From contig NZ_JBLOUI010000038.1 in NCBI RefSeq assembly GCF_047807365.1, forward strand, positions 1-24,233: DNA of 24,233 bases, given 5' to 3'. The notes under the pieces were generated by a model. It searched no databases. It saw only the letters and a list, made by a program, of their open reading frames with translations, and was not told where the DNA came from. The position numbers and the translations under genes were made by a program. The stretch is from Peptacetobacter sp900539645 (GTDB taxonomy: Bacteria > Bacillota > Clostridia > Peptostreptococcales > Peptostreptococcaceae). Positions 13,263-21,728 of this stretch are shown here, one piece after another (the stretch's first letter is position 1; each line of letters starts with the position of its first letter).

Positions 13263-14384
13263 ATGAATATAATAAGTCAGACTACAAAAATTTATTCTGG
13301 CGAAGGAGCTATGGAATCTTTGAGAGATATAAAAAATTCAAAGGTATTAGTTATGTCAGATGGATTTTTAGTAAAAAATAAAATGATAAATATGGTTCTA
13401 GATAATCTAGACAAAACAAATACAGTAGAAATATTTGACGATATAAAACCAGATCCTCCTCTAAGTGTTGTATCAAAAGCTATGGCAAAAATGATACAGA
13501 TAGACGCTGAATATTTAATTGGATTTGGTGGAGGATCAGCTATAGACACTGCAAAAGGAACAATTTATTTCTTAAAACAGGCAGGCAAGCTAAAAAAAGA
13601 TTTAGAATTTATAGCAATCCCTACAACAAGTGGAACAGGATCAGAAGTTACAAATGTTGCAGTTGTAACAGATGAGCAGAGCAGCGTAAAACACGCACTT
13701 GTATCAGATGAGATTCTTCCAACTGTAGCAATACTTGATCCAAAGACTACAGAATCTCTTCCTCCAGCAATCGTTGCAAATACAGGAATGGATGTACTTA
13801 CACATTCATTAGAAGCATATGTTGCAAAAGGAGCTAATGATTTTTCAGACGCACTTGCAGAAAAATCAGGAGAATTAGTCGTTAAATATTTACTTTCAGC
13901 ATATAAAAATGCTGACGATAAAGTGGCAAAAGAAAAAATGCATATGGCATCAAATTTAGCTGGAAATGCATTTAATATTGCTGGATTAGGTGTTAATCAT
14001 TCAATAGCACATCAGCTTGGAGGTGTATACCACATAGCTCATGGTCTAGCAAATGCCATATTACTTTGTGAGGTAATAGATTTTAACTCGGAAGATAGTA
14101 AAACAAAAGAAAAATATGCTGAGTACTCTAGAAAAATTGGACTTGCAGAAAAAAATGATTGTGACTGTGATGCAATCTATAAACTAAAGTTATTTATAAG
14201 AAATATCATGGAAGAAATGAACCTTCCTAAGAATATTTCTCAATGTGGAAATGTAGATTTAAGCAAATGGAAACTTGAAAAGTTTATAATGACAGCAAAT
14301 ACAATGAAAGACAGATGTCTTCCAGGAAATCCAAGAGATATCAAAGATAAAGATATACTTGAAATACTAGAGAAAATCTATTAA
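13263..14384 (+). CDS. pduQ: Iron-containing alcohol dehydrogenase (PduQ-like)
   Basis: 373 aa, group III alcohol dehydrogenase. GFGGGSAIDTAKG (GGGS at 89-92) binds the nucleotide, and IPTTSGTGSEVTN is conserved. The iron ligands are all present: Asp177 and His181 (GMDVLTHSLEAY), His246 and His260 (NHSIAHQLGGVYHIAHGLANA). It reduces the aldehyde from the radical enzyme to the alcohol, regenerating NAD for the aldehyde dehydrogenases, as PduQ does in the Pdu compartment. It lies 31 bp after the first aldehyde dehydrogenase. No N-terminal targeting helix is seen. Confidence 0.93.
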   Translation: MNIISQTTKIYSGEGAMESLRDIKNSKVLVMSDGFLVKNKMINMVLDNLDKTNTVEIFDDIKPDPPLSVVSKAMAKMIQIDAEYLIGFGGGSAIDTAKGTIYFLKQAGKLKKDLEFIAIPTTSGTGSEVTNVAVVTDEQSSVKHALVSDEILPTVAILDPKTTESLPPAIVANTGMDVLTHSLEAYVAKGANDFSDALAEKSGELVVKYLLSAYKNADDKVAKEKMHMASNLAGNAFNIAGLGVNHSIAHQLGGVYHIAHGLANAILLCEVIDFNSEDSKTKEKYAEYSRKIGLAEKNDCDCDAIYKLKLFIRNIMEEMNLPKNISQCGNVDLSKWKLEKFIMTANTMKDRCLPGNPRDIKDKDILEILEKIY

Positions 14385-14395
14385 GTTATAATTAG

Positions 14396-14435
14396 ATAAT
14401 AAATATTACCAATAGTAAATAGTTATTATTTTTAT
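14396..14435 (+). terminator. AT-rich hairpin and T-run after pduQ
   Basis: A ~13-bp near-perfect stem (ATAATAA...TTAC with GTAA...TTATTAT, one indel) around a CAATA loop is followed by TTTTTAT. It lies in the 88-bp gap before the sensor gene and may weaken read-through, so that the regulators are made at a lower level or from their own promoter. Confidence 0.45.
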
Positions 14436-14472
14436 AAACTTTTTCAACATTGGTACTAAAAAGGAGACCGTT

Positions 14473-15798
14473 ATGACTACTAATAGTAAATCTGTAAATA
14501 TTTCAATAAATGAAAAATATCTAGAAGGAAAAGAAGACAATTTTGATATTATATCTATATTTGGAAGAAAGAACTTAGACGAAATACAGAAGATAATTTC
14601 TGATGTTACAGGACTTGCCTTTGTAACTGTTGACTATAGAGGAGAGCCAGTATCAGAGCCAACTAAGTTCTCAAACTTCTGCAGAAAGATGAGAACAGAT
14701 AAAAATAAGCGGACTTTATGCAAGCTATCAGATGCATCTGGTTCAATAATAGCAGCTACAACAAAACAGACTAGCATATACTTTTGTCCATGTGGTCTTT
14801 TAGAAGTTGCTATACCTATAATAATTAATGATAAGTACTTAGGTGGATTTATCGGTGGGCAGGTAAGATGCCTTGATGCTCCAGATTCAGTTATGAGACT
14901 TAGTAAGAATATGATTCCTGGTGGTGCAAATATACCAGATACAGAAATAAGAGCTGAAAAGACAAAAGATGTCGATATTAGCGATTTAAAAATATATTCA
15001 TATAAAGAGATCGTTTCAATAGCGAAACTTGTAGAGCTTATAATAAACCAATTAACAAAACAAGAACTTATTTCTGGTCATAATCAAAAGAAGAACTTAA
15101 CTAGAATTAGCGAGCTTGAAGATAAGATAAAAAGACTAGAGTATCAAAATAATTCATTAAAAGAAAAGGTAGATACTTTAAAAAGAGATAACAATCTGTT
15201 TTTCATGAGAAATACTTTTAATATGATATCAAATCTTGCAGTTATAGAAGATGCTTCAAAAACTAATGGAGCAGTTCTAAGATATTTAGATTTTATAGAG
15301 AGTGGATTAGATATTGACGGGAATAAGACTATTAGAGATGAAATAAGAAAGGTCGAAAAATTTATACAGCTTAATAAGATTAGATATTCAGATAGACTTG
15401 ATTATAATATAAAATTTGAAAAAGATGTATTGGATATAAATATACCGTATTCTTTGATACTGCCATTTGTATATGCAGGAATCTATTATACTTTAAACAC
15501 TGAAGATATAGATCTTATGATAAATATAAGTATATCAAAAGTAGGTAAGGATATAGAAATACTAATAGAAGATAATGGAACTGGGCAGGCTATAACAGAA
15601 CTAGAAAATGTTTACAAAATTTACGGTGGAAATCATGAAGGAAATGAAATCGTAAAATCTATTGTAGACGTTCAAAAGTTTATGACTGATACATTTGGAA
15701 CAGAGTATAGAATAAACACTGAAAGGATCAAAGGAGAGGGAACAAAGGTATACATTAAATACCCTATAAACTTTGATGAAGGTTTTGATTATGTATAA
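14473..15798 (+). CDS. PocR-domain sensor with degenerate LytS/YesM-type kinase core
   Basis: 441 aa. Residues ~30-195 are a PocR sensory domain with its cysteine set (Cys70, Cys83, Cys105, Cys107; YFCPCGLLEVAIPI), a family that senses small organic molecules in Pdu-type systems. Residues ~208-240 are a coiled coil. Residues ~240-435 align with the His_kinase/HATPase region of LytS/YesM proteins, but the H-box consensus NPHFLFNTLN reads NLFFMRNTFN, so His is replaced by Phe243. The N-box consensus PLVENAIKH reads PFVYAGIYY, with Asn replaced by Ala335. The G1 box EDNGTG remains. It is soluble and overlaps the response regulator by 8 bp. It may control that regulator by binding or phosphatase action rather than by phosphorylation. 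Confidence 0.88.
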   Translation: MTTNSKSVNISINEKYLEGKEDNFDIISIFGRKNLDEIQKIISDVTGLAFVTVDYRGEPVSEPTKFSNFCRKMRTDKNKRTLCKLSDASGSIIAATTKQTSIYFCPCGLLEVAIPIIINDKYLGGFIGGQVRCLDAPDSVMRLSKNMIPGGANIPDTEIRAEKTKDVDISDLKIYSYKEIVSIAKLVELIINQLTKQELISGHNQKKNLTRISELEDKIKRLEYQNNSLKEKVDTLKRDNNLFFMRNTFNMISNLAVIEDASKTNGAVLRYLDFIESGLDIDGNKTIRDEIRKVEKFIQLNKIRYSDRLDYNIKFEKDVLDINIPYSLILPFVYAGIYYTLNTEDIDLMINISISKVGKDIEILIEDNGTGQAITELENVYKIYGGNHEGNEIVKSIVDVQKFMTDTFGTEYRINTERIKGEGTKVYIKYPINFDEGFDYV

Positions 15799-16783
15799 AA
15801 TACTTGTAGTAGATGATGATGAATTAATGAGAATATCTATGACGAAAATCATTTCATCAGTAGATGGTTTTCAAGTAGATTATATTGCTAAAAATGGAAG
15901 AGAAGCAGTTGAAATCTGTAAAAACAAGCAGGTTGATATAATTTTTATGGATATAATGATGCCTGTAATGAATGGTATAGACGCAACAAGAGAAATACTT
16001 TCAATAAATCCAAAAGCAAACATATACATTGTCAGCAGCTACCAAAGTTTTGAAATGGCGAAATCAGCTATTAATAGCAAAATTAAACGGTATTTTGTTA
16101 AGCCAGTTAATCCAGAGATAATAGTAGAGATTTTAAATAATCATAGAGAAGATAATGACAATAAAGAAAATATTATAGCCAAAAGAATTTTTGATACTAT
16201 AAGTGAAAAAGATTTTATGAAGGGATATGAAATGATAGATGAACTAGTTGATGAGATATATGAAATAAGTAAGGATAGTGATTTGAGAACAGTTGTTAAA
16301 GAAATATCTGATAAAGTCTTTATTTCAATCTTTCATGAAAGAGATTATAACTTTGAAGAAATTAAGAACAAGTTTAGTATATCTGACAAGGCTGTACTCG
16401 ATAAAAGAATGCTTTCAATATGGATATTTAAGATAATGGACTACATTTTTGCTGAGATTAGCTCATCTAAATATGCTATTTTAAAGAATGTATTTAAATA
16501 TATCGATAATAAAATCGGAGAAGATATTTCTTTAAAAGATATAGTAAGAGACTGTAATATAAGCCAGGGTTATTTAAGTAGAATTTTCAAAAAAGAATTA
16601 AACATGACGATAATGAATTATATACATTTAAAGAAAATAAATCTTGCGAAAGAATACTTATGTATGACCGAAAAAAGTGGTGCAGAAATATCTTTTGAAG
16701 TTGGATACAATGAATTTAGTTATTTCTGCAAAGTTTTTAAAAAGTACGAAGGTATGACGATTTCTGAATATAGAAATGTGTAG
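15791..16783 (+). CDS. AraC-family response regulator of the microcompartment locus
   Basis: The ATG at 15791 is chosen because it gives the standard MYKILVVDDDE start, has GAAGG eight bases upstream, and overlaps the sensor stop by 8 bp. 330 aa. The N-terminal receiver has the acidic pocket (VVDDDEL), phospho-acceptor Asp54 (IIFMDIMMPVMNG) and Lys104 (RYFVKPV). A middle helical linker (~125-230) is followed by a C-terminal double helix-turn-helix (ISLKDIVRDCNISQGYLSRIFKK, then EISFEVGYNEFSYFCKVFKK) of the AraC/YesN type. It probably activates the divergent promoters when the PocR sensor detects substrate. Repeats in the 5236-5707 region are possible binding sites. Confidence 0.92.
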   Translation: MYKILVVDDDELMRISMTKIISSVDGFQVDYIAKNGREAVEICKNKQVDIIFMDIMMPVMNGIDATREILSINPKANIYIVSSYQSFEMAKSAINSKIKRYFVKPVNPEIIVEILNNHREDNDNKENIIAKRIFDTISEKDFMKGYEMIDELVDEIYEISKDSDLRTVVKEISDKVFISIFHERDYNFEEIKNKFSISDKAVLDKRMLSIWIFKIMDYIFAEISSSKYAILKNVFKYIDNKIGEDISLKDIVRDCNISQGYLSRIFKKELNMTIMNYIHLKKINLAKEYLCMTEKSGAEISFEVGYNEFSYFCKVFKKYEGMTISEYRNV

Positions 16784-16813
16784 GGTTCATAGTCGCTAAA
16801 TAAGGAGATCAAT

Positions 16814-17680
16814 ATGGACTTAAATTTATTAATTGCAGCCTTTGGTGGTGGAGTGATTGGAGCAGCTTTTGGAGCAATTCCAGCATTTATAATAACTGGG
16901 ATACTTGCTATAGCAGGTGGTCTTATAGCAATGGCAGGTATTCCAGAGTTATCAGTAGGTAGTATAACATTTGGTGTATTCTGGGGACCACATATAGCAT
17001 TTACAGGTGCTGCTGCAGCAACAGCAGTAGCAGCATTAAAAAGACATAAAGTTGAATCATCAGGTGATGTATTAACACCACTTTATTCAACGAAAGATAT
17101 ACCAACACTTTTATCTGGGGGAGCTTTTGCGGTAGTAGGATTTTTATTCTACACATTATTTACAACAAAATTATCTTTCCTTCAAACTGACGCCCCAGGA
17201 GCTTCAGTATTCTGCACATTAATGTTATGTAGATTAATAATAGGAAAAACAGGACCTATAGGTTCATTAAAAGAAAAAAGAGACTGGATACCTAAAGCTG
17301 AATCAGGAGTATTTGTTGATTTAATACTTGGAGCTGCATTTGGTTTAGTAATAGGTGCAGTTGGATATGTAATGAATAGCTTAGGAATATCAACTGAAGC
17401 AATGGCATCTTATCCAGTAGTATGTTTCGGAATAAGTGCAGCATCACTTATATTCTTACAGGCTGGATTTGGAACACCAATAACACATCACATATCTTTC
17501 CCAGCAGCGCTTGCTTATGTATTATCAGGTAATATACTTGTAGCAGCTCTAGTTGGTGCTATAAATGCTGTTGCTTGGCATTTTGCAGGAAACATAATAA
17601 ACACAAATGGGGATACTTACATAGACCCACCTGCTACAGTAATAATGATATCAGTAGCGCTTATAAACCTAATATTCTAA
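16814..17680 (+). CDS. Polytopic membrane protein of unknown function
   Basis: 288 aa, very hydrophobic, with roughly eight transmembrane stretches (about residues 5-45, 50-75, 95-118, 165-190, 198-220, 228-252 and 268-288, some of them double). It is rich in Gly and Ala small-residue packing. I do not recognise the family. There is no NPA motif, so it is not a glycerol facilitator, and no ATPase or PTS motif is visible. Cytoplasmic-looking loops are short and basic (KRHKVE, LKEKRDWIPK). Lying inside the operon between the regulator and pduL, it is a candidate substrate importer or product exporter. AAGGAG precedes the ATG. Confidence 0.75.
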   Translation: MDLNLLIAAFGGGVIGAAFGAIPAFIITGILAIAGGLIAMAGIPELSVGSITFGVFWGPHIAFTGAAAATAVAALKRHKVESSGDVLTPLYSTKDIPTLLSGGAFAVVGFLFYTLFTTKLSFLQTDAPGASVFCTLMLCRLIIGKTGPIGSLKEKRDWIPKAESGVFVDLILGAAFGLVIGAVGYVMNSLGISTEAMASYPVVCFGISAASLIFLQAGFGTPITHHISFPAALAYVLSGNILVAALVGAINAVAWHFAGNIINTNGDTYIDPPATVIMISVALINLIF

Positions 17681-17797
17681 TAAAAAGGGATACTGTATTA
17701 GAATATAGACGCTTTTAGAATGATAAATAGAATGAAAATTCTGAATGAAAGACAGTATGAGAACTGTTAAAAAAATACGATGAAAACGAGGGATACC
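17681..17797 (+). promoter_or_regulatory. Structured gap before pduL
   Basis: The 117-bp gap carries a long-range inverted repeat, ATACTGT (17689 area) with ACAGTAT (17752 area), enclosing a shorter AGAAT/ATTCT hairpin. No clear T-run follows. It may be an mRNA processing or stability element, or hold an internal promoter. Confidence 0.3.
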
Positions 17798-18433
17798 ATG
17801 AAACAGGAAGAATTAATAAACTTAATATGCAAAAGAGTAGTGGAAAAATTAAATGATTTAGAAGCATATAAGATCCCAATCGGTGTTTCAAATAGACATG
17901 TCCATCTGTCAAGAGAGCACTATGAAATTCTTTTCGGGAAAAATACTGTGCTTACTAAAAAAGTAGATCTTAAACAGCCAGGACAATTTGCGGCTAATGA
18001 AGTAGTTACAATAAAAGGATCAAAAGGAGAATTTAAAAAGGTTAGAATTTTGGGTCCATTTAGAGATAAATCACAGGTAGAAATATCTGTAACAGATTCA
18101 TTTAGATTAGGAGTAAAACCTATGATAAAAGAGTCTGGACAATTAGAAGGAACTCCAGGCATAGAAATAATAGGGCCAGAAGGGTCAGTAACACTAGAAT
18201 GTGGAACAATAGTTGCATTAAGACATATACATATGACTCCAGAAGATGCAAGAAGAATGGATGTAAAAGACGGAGATTTAGTAGATGTGCAGCTTATGGG
18301 ACCTAGAAAGGCACTTCTTTCTAATGTACTAGTTAGAGTTTCTGATAAATATAAATTAGAAATGCACTTAGATATGGACGAAGCTAACTCAGCGTTCATA
18401 AAAAATAATGATATAGCAATACTTAAAAAGTAG
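17798..18433 (+). CDS. pduL: Phosphate propanoyltransferase PduL with encapsulation helix
   Basis: The ATG at 17798 is preferred: GAGGG lies five bases before it, whereas the upstream in-frame ATG at 17780 has none. 211 aa. Residues 1-20 (MKQEELINLICKRVVEKLND) form the amphipathic encapsulation helix typical of PduL. The core has metal-binding histidines SNRHVHLS (34-36), LRHIHMT (143-145) and His190 (MHLDMDEAN). It converts acyl-CoA to acyl-phosphate and recycles CoA inside the compartment. An acyl kinase to make ATP is not in the window. It follows a 117-bp gap and is 16 bp from eutJ. Confidence 0.95.
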   Translation: MKQEELINLICKRVVEKLNDLEAYKIPIGVSNRHVHLSREHYEILFGKNTVLTKKVDLKQPGQFAANEVVTIKGSKGEFKKVRILGPFRDKSQVEISVTDSFRLGVKPMIKESGQLEGTPGIEIIGPEGSVTLECGTIVALRHIHMTPEDARRMDVKDGDLVDVQLMGPRKALLSNVLVRVSDKYKLEMHLDMDEANSAFIKNNDIAILKK

Positions 18434-18449
18434 GTTACTGGAGGTAGTT

Positions 18450-19259
18450 ATGTATAAAAACAGTATTCTTGATGAATTAGACGAATTGATAAAATCAGAA
18501 AAAACAGCTGAATATAAATTACCACTTAGATGTGGTGTGGATTTAGGGACTGCAAATATAGTTATAGCGGTTGTAGATGCAGATGGCAAACCTGTAGCTG
18601 GGATAGTTAATGAATCTAAAGTTGTAAAAGACGGAATCGTTGTTGACTATGTTGGAGCAATACAGAACTTAAAGAAAATGAAGGCCGAATTAGAAGAAAG
18701 ACTTGGTACTGAGCTTATCAATGCAGCTACTGCAATACCACCAGGAATACTTGTAAAAAATGCTAAAGGTTTCGTGAGTGTAGTTGAAGGAGCAGGATTC
18801 GAGGTAACTAACATAGTTGACGAACCTACAGCAGCAGCCACAGTAATCGGAATAAAAGATGGAGCAGTAGTTGATATAGGTGGTGGTACAACTGGTATAA
18901 GTGTATTAGAAAATGGTGAGGTAATATTTACTGCAGATGAGCCTACTGGAGGAACACACATGACACTTGCTGTTGCAGGTTATTATGGTGTAGATAAAGC
19001 AGAGGCTGAAAAAATGAAAAAAGATAGATCTCATCAATCTGATATATATTCAATAGTAGTGCCAGTAGTGGAAAAAATGTCTACAATAGTAAAAGGCTTT
19101 TTAAAAGATTATCCAACAGATACTGTTTATGTAGTTGGAGGAGCAAGTCTATTTGATGATTTTGAAGAAACTTTCAATAAAGTAACAGGTGTAGAATGTA
19201 TCAAAGCAGAAAAAGCACTTTTAGTAACACCATATGGGATAGCGCTTAACTGTAAGTAA
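18450..19259 (+). CDS. eutJ: EutJ-like actin/Hsp70-fold ATPase
   Basis: 269 aa. It has the Hsp70/actin nucleotide-binding fold: phosphate-1 loop CGVDLGTANIVIAVVD (Asp31), DEPTAAATV, phosphate-2 loop VVDIGGGTTGISV, and adenosine motif VYVVGGASLFDDFE. The substrate-binding domain of DnaK is absent, as in EutJ. Family members occur in ethanolamine and GRM loci and are thought to act as chaperones or reactivases of the encapsulated enzymes; the true role is unproven. As the radical enzyme needs no B12, a coenzyme-exchange role is unlikely here. It lies 13 bp before the second aldehyde dehydrogenase. Confidence 0.92.
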   Translation: MYKNSILDELDELIKSEKTAEYKLPLRCGVDLGTANIVIAVVDADGKPVAGIVNESKVVKDGIVVDYVGAIQNLKKMKAELEERLGTELINAATAIPPGILVKNAKGFVSVVEGAGFEVTNIVDEPTAAATVIGIKDGAVVDIGGGTTGISVLENGEVIFTADEPTGGTHMTLAVAGYYGVDKAEAEKMKKDRSHQSDIYSIVVPVVEKMSTIVKGFLKDYPTDTVYVVGGASLFDDFEETFNKVTGVECIKAEKALLVTPYGIALNCK

Positions 19260-19272
19260 TGGAGGAATGAAA

Positions 19273-20679
19273 ATGGAATTAGATTTAATACAGGAAATGA
19301 TAAAACAGGTACTAGAAGAAATAAAAGAAGAAGGTGTAGAAGTTTCTTCTAAGGAAGAATACGGATACGGTGTATTTGATAGCATGGTAGAAGCAATAGA
19401 TGCAAGTGAAAAAGCTCAGAAAGAACTTTTTGAATGCTCTGTTCAGCAGAGAGATAAATTTGTAGATGCTATAAGAGCTGAAATTCTAAAAAAAGAAAAC
19501 TTAGAAATGATATCTTATGATGCTGTTGAAGAAACAAAAATAGGTAGAGTAGAAGATAAAATAATCAAAAATAGAGTAGCTGCTGAAAATACTCCAGGTA
19601 CAGAAGACTTAAAAACAAGAGCTATAACAGGAGAAGATGGACTTACTATAGAAGAATATTGTCCATTTGGAGTAATAGGATCTATAACACCAACTACTAA
19701 CCCTACAGAAACATTAATAAACAACTCAATATCTATGATAGCTGGAGGAAATACAGTAGTATTCAGTCCTCATCCAAGAGCTAAAAAAGTATCTATAAAA
19801 CTTGTAAAAATGATGAATAAAGCTTTAGAAGAAGCTGGAGCACCAAGAAATTTAATAACAATGGTAAAAGAACCATCAATAGAAAACAGTAAAATAATGA
19901 TGGAAAGCCCAAAAGTTAGATTATTAGTTGCGACTGGAGGACCAGCAATAGTAAAACAGGTACTTTCTGCAGGTAAAAAAGCTATAGGAGCAGGGGCAGG
20001 AAACCCACCAGTAGTTGTAGATGAAACAGCTGATATAGAAAAAGCAGCAAAAGATATAGTATCAGGAGCAAGCTTTGACAATAATGTTCCATGTATAGCT
20101 GAAAAAGAAGTATTCGCAGTTGAATCAGTAGTGGATCAGTTAATATACTACATGAAGAAAAATGGAGCATACGAAATAACTTCTCCAGAAGTTTTAGAAC
20201 AGTTAGACAAAGCTGTATCTAAAGAAAATGGAAAACCAAACCCAAGCCTAGTAGGTAAATCAGCAAAAGAATTACTTGCATTAGTAGGAATAAATGTAGA
20301 TGATGATATAAAACTTGTAATAGCAAGAACAAATAAAAACCATCACCTAGTTACAGAAGAAATGTTAATGCCAATACTTCCAATAGTAAGTGTACCTGAT
20401 GTAGACACAGCAATAGATTGGGCGTACGAAGCAGAAGCAGGAAACAGACACACTGCTATAATGCATTCTAAAAATGTTGATAAACTTACAAAAATGGCTA
20501 AAAAATTAGAAGCAACAATATTTGTAAAAAATGCACCTTCATACGCAGGAATAGGTGTAGGCGGAGAAGGACACACTACATTTACAATAGCTGGACCAAC
20601 AGGAGAAGGTATAACTTCAGCTAAATCTTTCTGTAGAATAAGAAGATGTGTAATGAGTGAAGCATTAAGTATAAGATAG
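19273..20679 (+). CDS. pduP: CoA-acylating aldehyde dehydrogenase with encapsulation helix (PduP-like)
   Basis: The ATG at 19273 is chosen: GGAGG ends seven bases before it, while the ATG at 19267 is only one base from the SD. 468 aa. Residues 1-~20 (MELDLIQEMIKQVLEEIKEE) are a typical PduP targeting helix with a polar linker after it. The catalytic domain shows ENTPGTEDL, CPFGVIGSITPTTNPTETLINN, FSPHPRA, VATGGPAIVK, GNPPVVVDETADIEKAA, and catalytic Cys274 in GASFDNNVPCIAEKE. It oxidises the aldehyde to acyl-CoA inside the shell. It is codon-biased (Gln as CAG), so probably abundant, and is the last gene before the operon terminator. Confidence 0.95.
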   Translation: MELDLIQEMIKQVLEEIKEEGVEVSSKEEYGYGVFDSMVEAIDASEKAQKELFECSVQQRDKFVDAIRAEILKKENLEMISYDAVEETKIGRVEDKIIKNRVAAENTPGTEDLKTRAITGEDGLTIEEYCPFGVIGSITPTTNPTETLINNSISMIAGGNTVVFSPHPRAKKVSIKLVKMMNKALEEAGAPRNLITMVKEPSIENSKIMMESPKVRLLVATGGPAIVKQVLSAGKKAIGAGAGNPPVVVDETADIEKAAKDIVSGASFDNNVPCIAEKEVFAVESVVDQLIYYMKKNGAYEITSPEVLEQLDKAVSKENGKPNPSLVGKSAKELLALVGINVDDDIKLVIARTNKNHHLVTEEMLMPILPIVSVPDVDTAIDWAYEAEAGNRHTAIMHSKNVDKLTKMAKKLEATIFVKNAPSYAGIGVGGEGHTTFTIAGPTGEGITSAKSFCRIRRCVMSEALSIR

Positions 20680-20712
20680 TTAGCTTTTACCTCATAAATT
20701 AATTTAATAGAT

Positions 20713-20752
20713 AAAAAAATGCGTATTCTTTTTAGGGTACGTATTTTTTTAT
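20713..20752 (+). terminator. Rho-independent terminator of the microcompartment operon
   Basis: A stem AAAAAAATGCGTA with TACGTATTTTTTT (12-13 bp, one G-T pair) and a 12-nt loop, ending in a run of seven T, 34 bp after the pduP stop. A mirrored A-run makes it potentially active in both directions. Confidence 0.85.
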
Positions 20753-20774
20753 GTTTTAATATTAACAAATTACA

Positions 20775-20803
20775 TTGTAGCTATAATTTTAGAATGTTAT
20801 AAT
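20775..20803 (+). promoter_or_regulatory. Promoter for the AlkD-like gene
   Basis: TTGTAG (20775-20780), 17 bp, then a perfect TATAAT (20798-20803) with an extended TG at 20795-20796. It leaves a ~115-nt leader before the ATG at 20924. Confidence 0.6.
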
Positions 20804-20923
20804 GATGTATATACTAAAATACATAGTAAATACACATAGATAATTTATAATGATTATATAATAAAAATATTGGTATTTTATAAAATACTCTAAACTATAG
20901 CAAATATCCAAAGGAGAAAAATA

Positions 20924-21658
20924 ATGGGAGAAGTAATTTGGGATAAAGAAACTTATAACGGACTTATTACAGATTTGAAAAATAACGCAGACGAAAAATA
21001 CAGAGATTTTACTTTAAATCTAAACCCAGGCAAAGAAAAAATTATTGGAATAAGAATTCCAGAACTTAGAAAAAAAGCAGCTGAAATTTCAAAAGGAGAT
21101 TGGCGAAAATTCTTAGAAGTATCATACAAAAATAATAATGGATATATAGAAGAAGAATTTATAAGAGGTCTTGTGATTGGAAATGTAAAAAATTGTGATA
21201 TAGAGGAACTTATCGACTATGTAGATGATTTTATAGGAAGAATTGATTCTTGGTCTGTAAATGATACATTCTGCTCATCTCTTAAAATAACTAAGAAAAA
21301 TATGGATAGAATGCACACTTTTATACTAGATAATTTAAAATCTAAAAATCCATGGAGAAAAAGATTCTCTATCGTTATGCTTATGGACTATTATCTATCT
21401 GAGGCGTATTTAGACGAAATTTTTAATATTTGTGATACTGTAAAGGACGATGAGTACTACTACAAAATGGCGGTCGCATGGTTGTTATCAATGTGTTTTG
21501 TAAAATTTAGAGATAAAACAATGGAGTATTTTAATAATTGTAATTTAGATGACTTTACATATAATAAAGCTTTACAGAAAACAAGGGAATCTCTCAGAGT
21601 TAGTAAAGAGGACAAGGAAACTTTAAAAGAGATGAAAAGAAAAACTGTAAAGATGTAA
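20924..21658 (+). CDS. AlkD-like DNA alkylation repair HEAT-repeat protein
   Basis: 244 aa, of the DNA_alkylation (pfam08713) family. It shows IIGIRIPELRKKAAEISK, EEEFIRGLVIG, the signature DSWSVNDTFC (Trp110, Asp114, matching the catalytic pair of AlkD at 109/113), NPWRKRFSIVMLMDYY, and YYYKMAVAWLLSMCFVKF. These helical HEAT-like repeats excise alkylated bases such as 3- and 7-alkylpurines without base flipping. It has its own promoter and AAAGGAG SD and is unrelated to the compartment. Confidence 0.9.
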   Translation: MGEVIWDKETYNGLITDLKNNADEKYRDFTLNLNPGKEKIIGIRIPELRKKAAEISKGDWRKFLEVSYKNNNGYIEEEFIRGLVIGNVKNCDIEELIDYVDDFIGRIDSWSVNDTFCSSLKITKKNMDRMHTFILDNLKSKNPWRKRFSIVMLMDYYLSEAYLDEIFNICDTVKDDEYYYKMAVAWLLSMCFVKFRDKTMEYFNNCNLDDFTYNKALQKTRESLRVSKEDKETLKEMKRKTVKM

Positions 21659-21728
21659 AATAAAAATAGTAAAGTTATAATAAAGAATTGGAAATTATAA
21701 TATAAAAGAATTTGAAAGAGGGAGAAAA

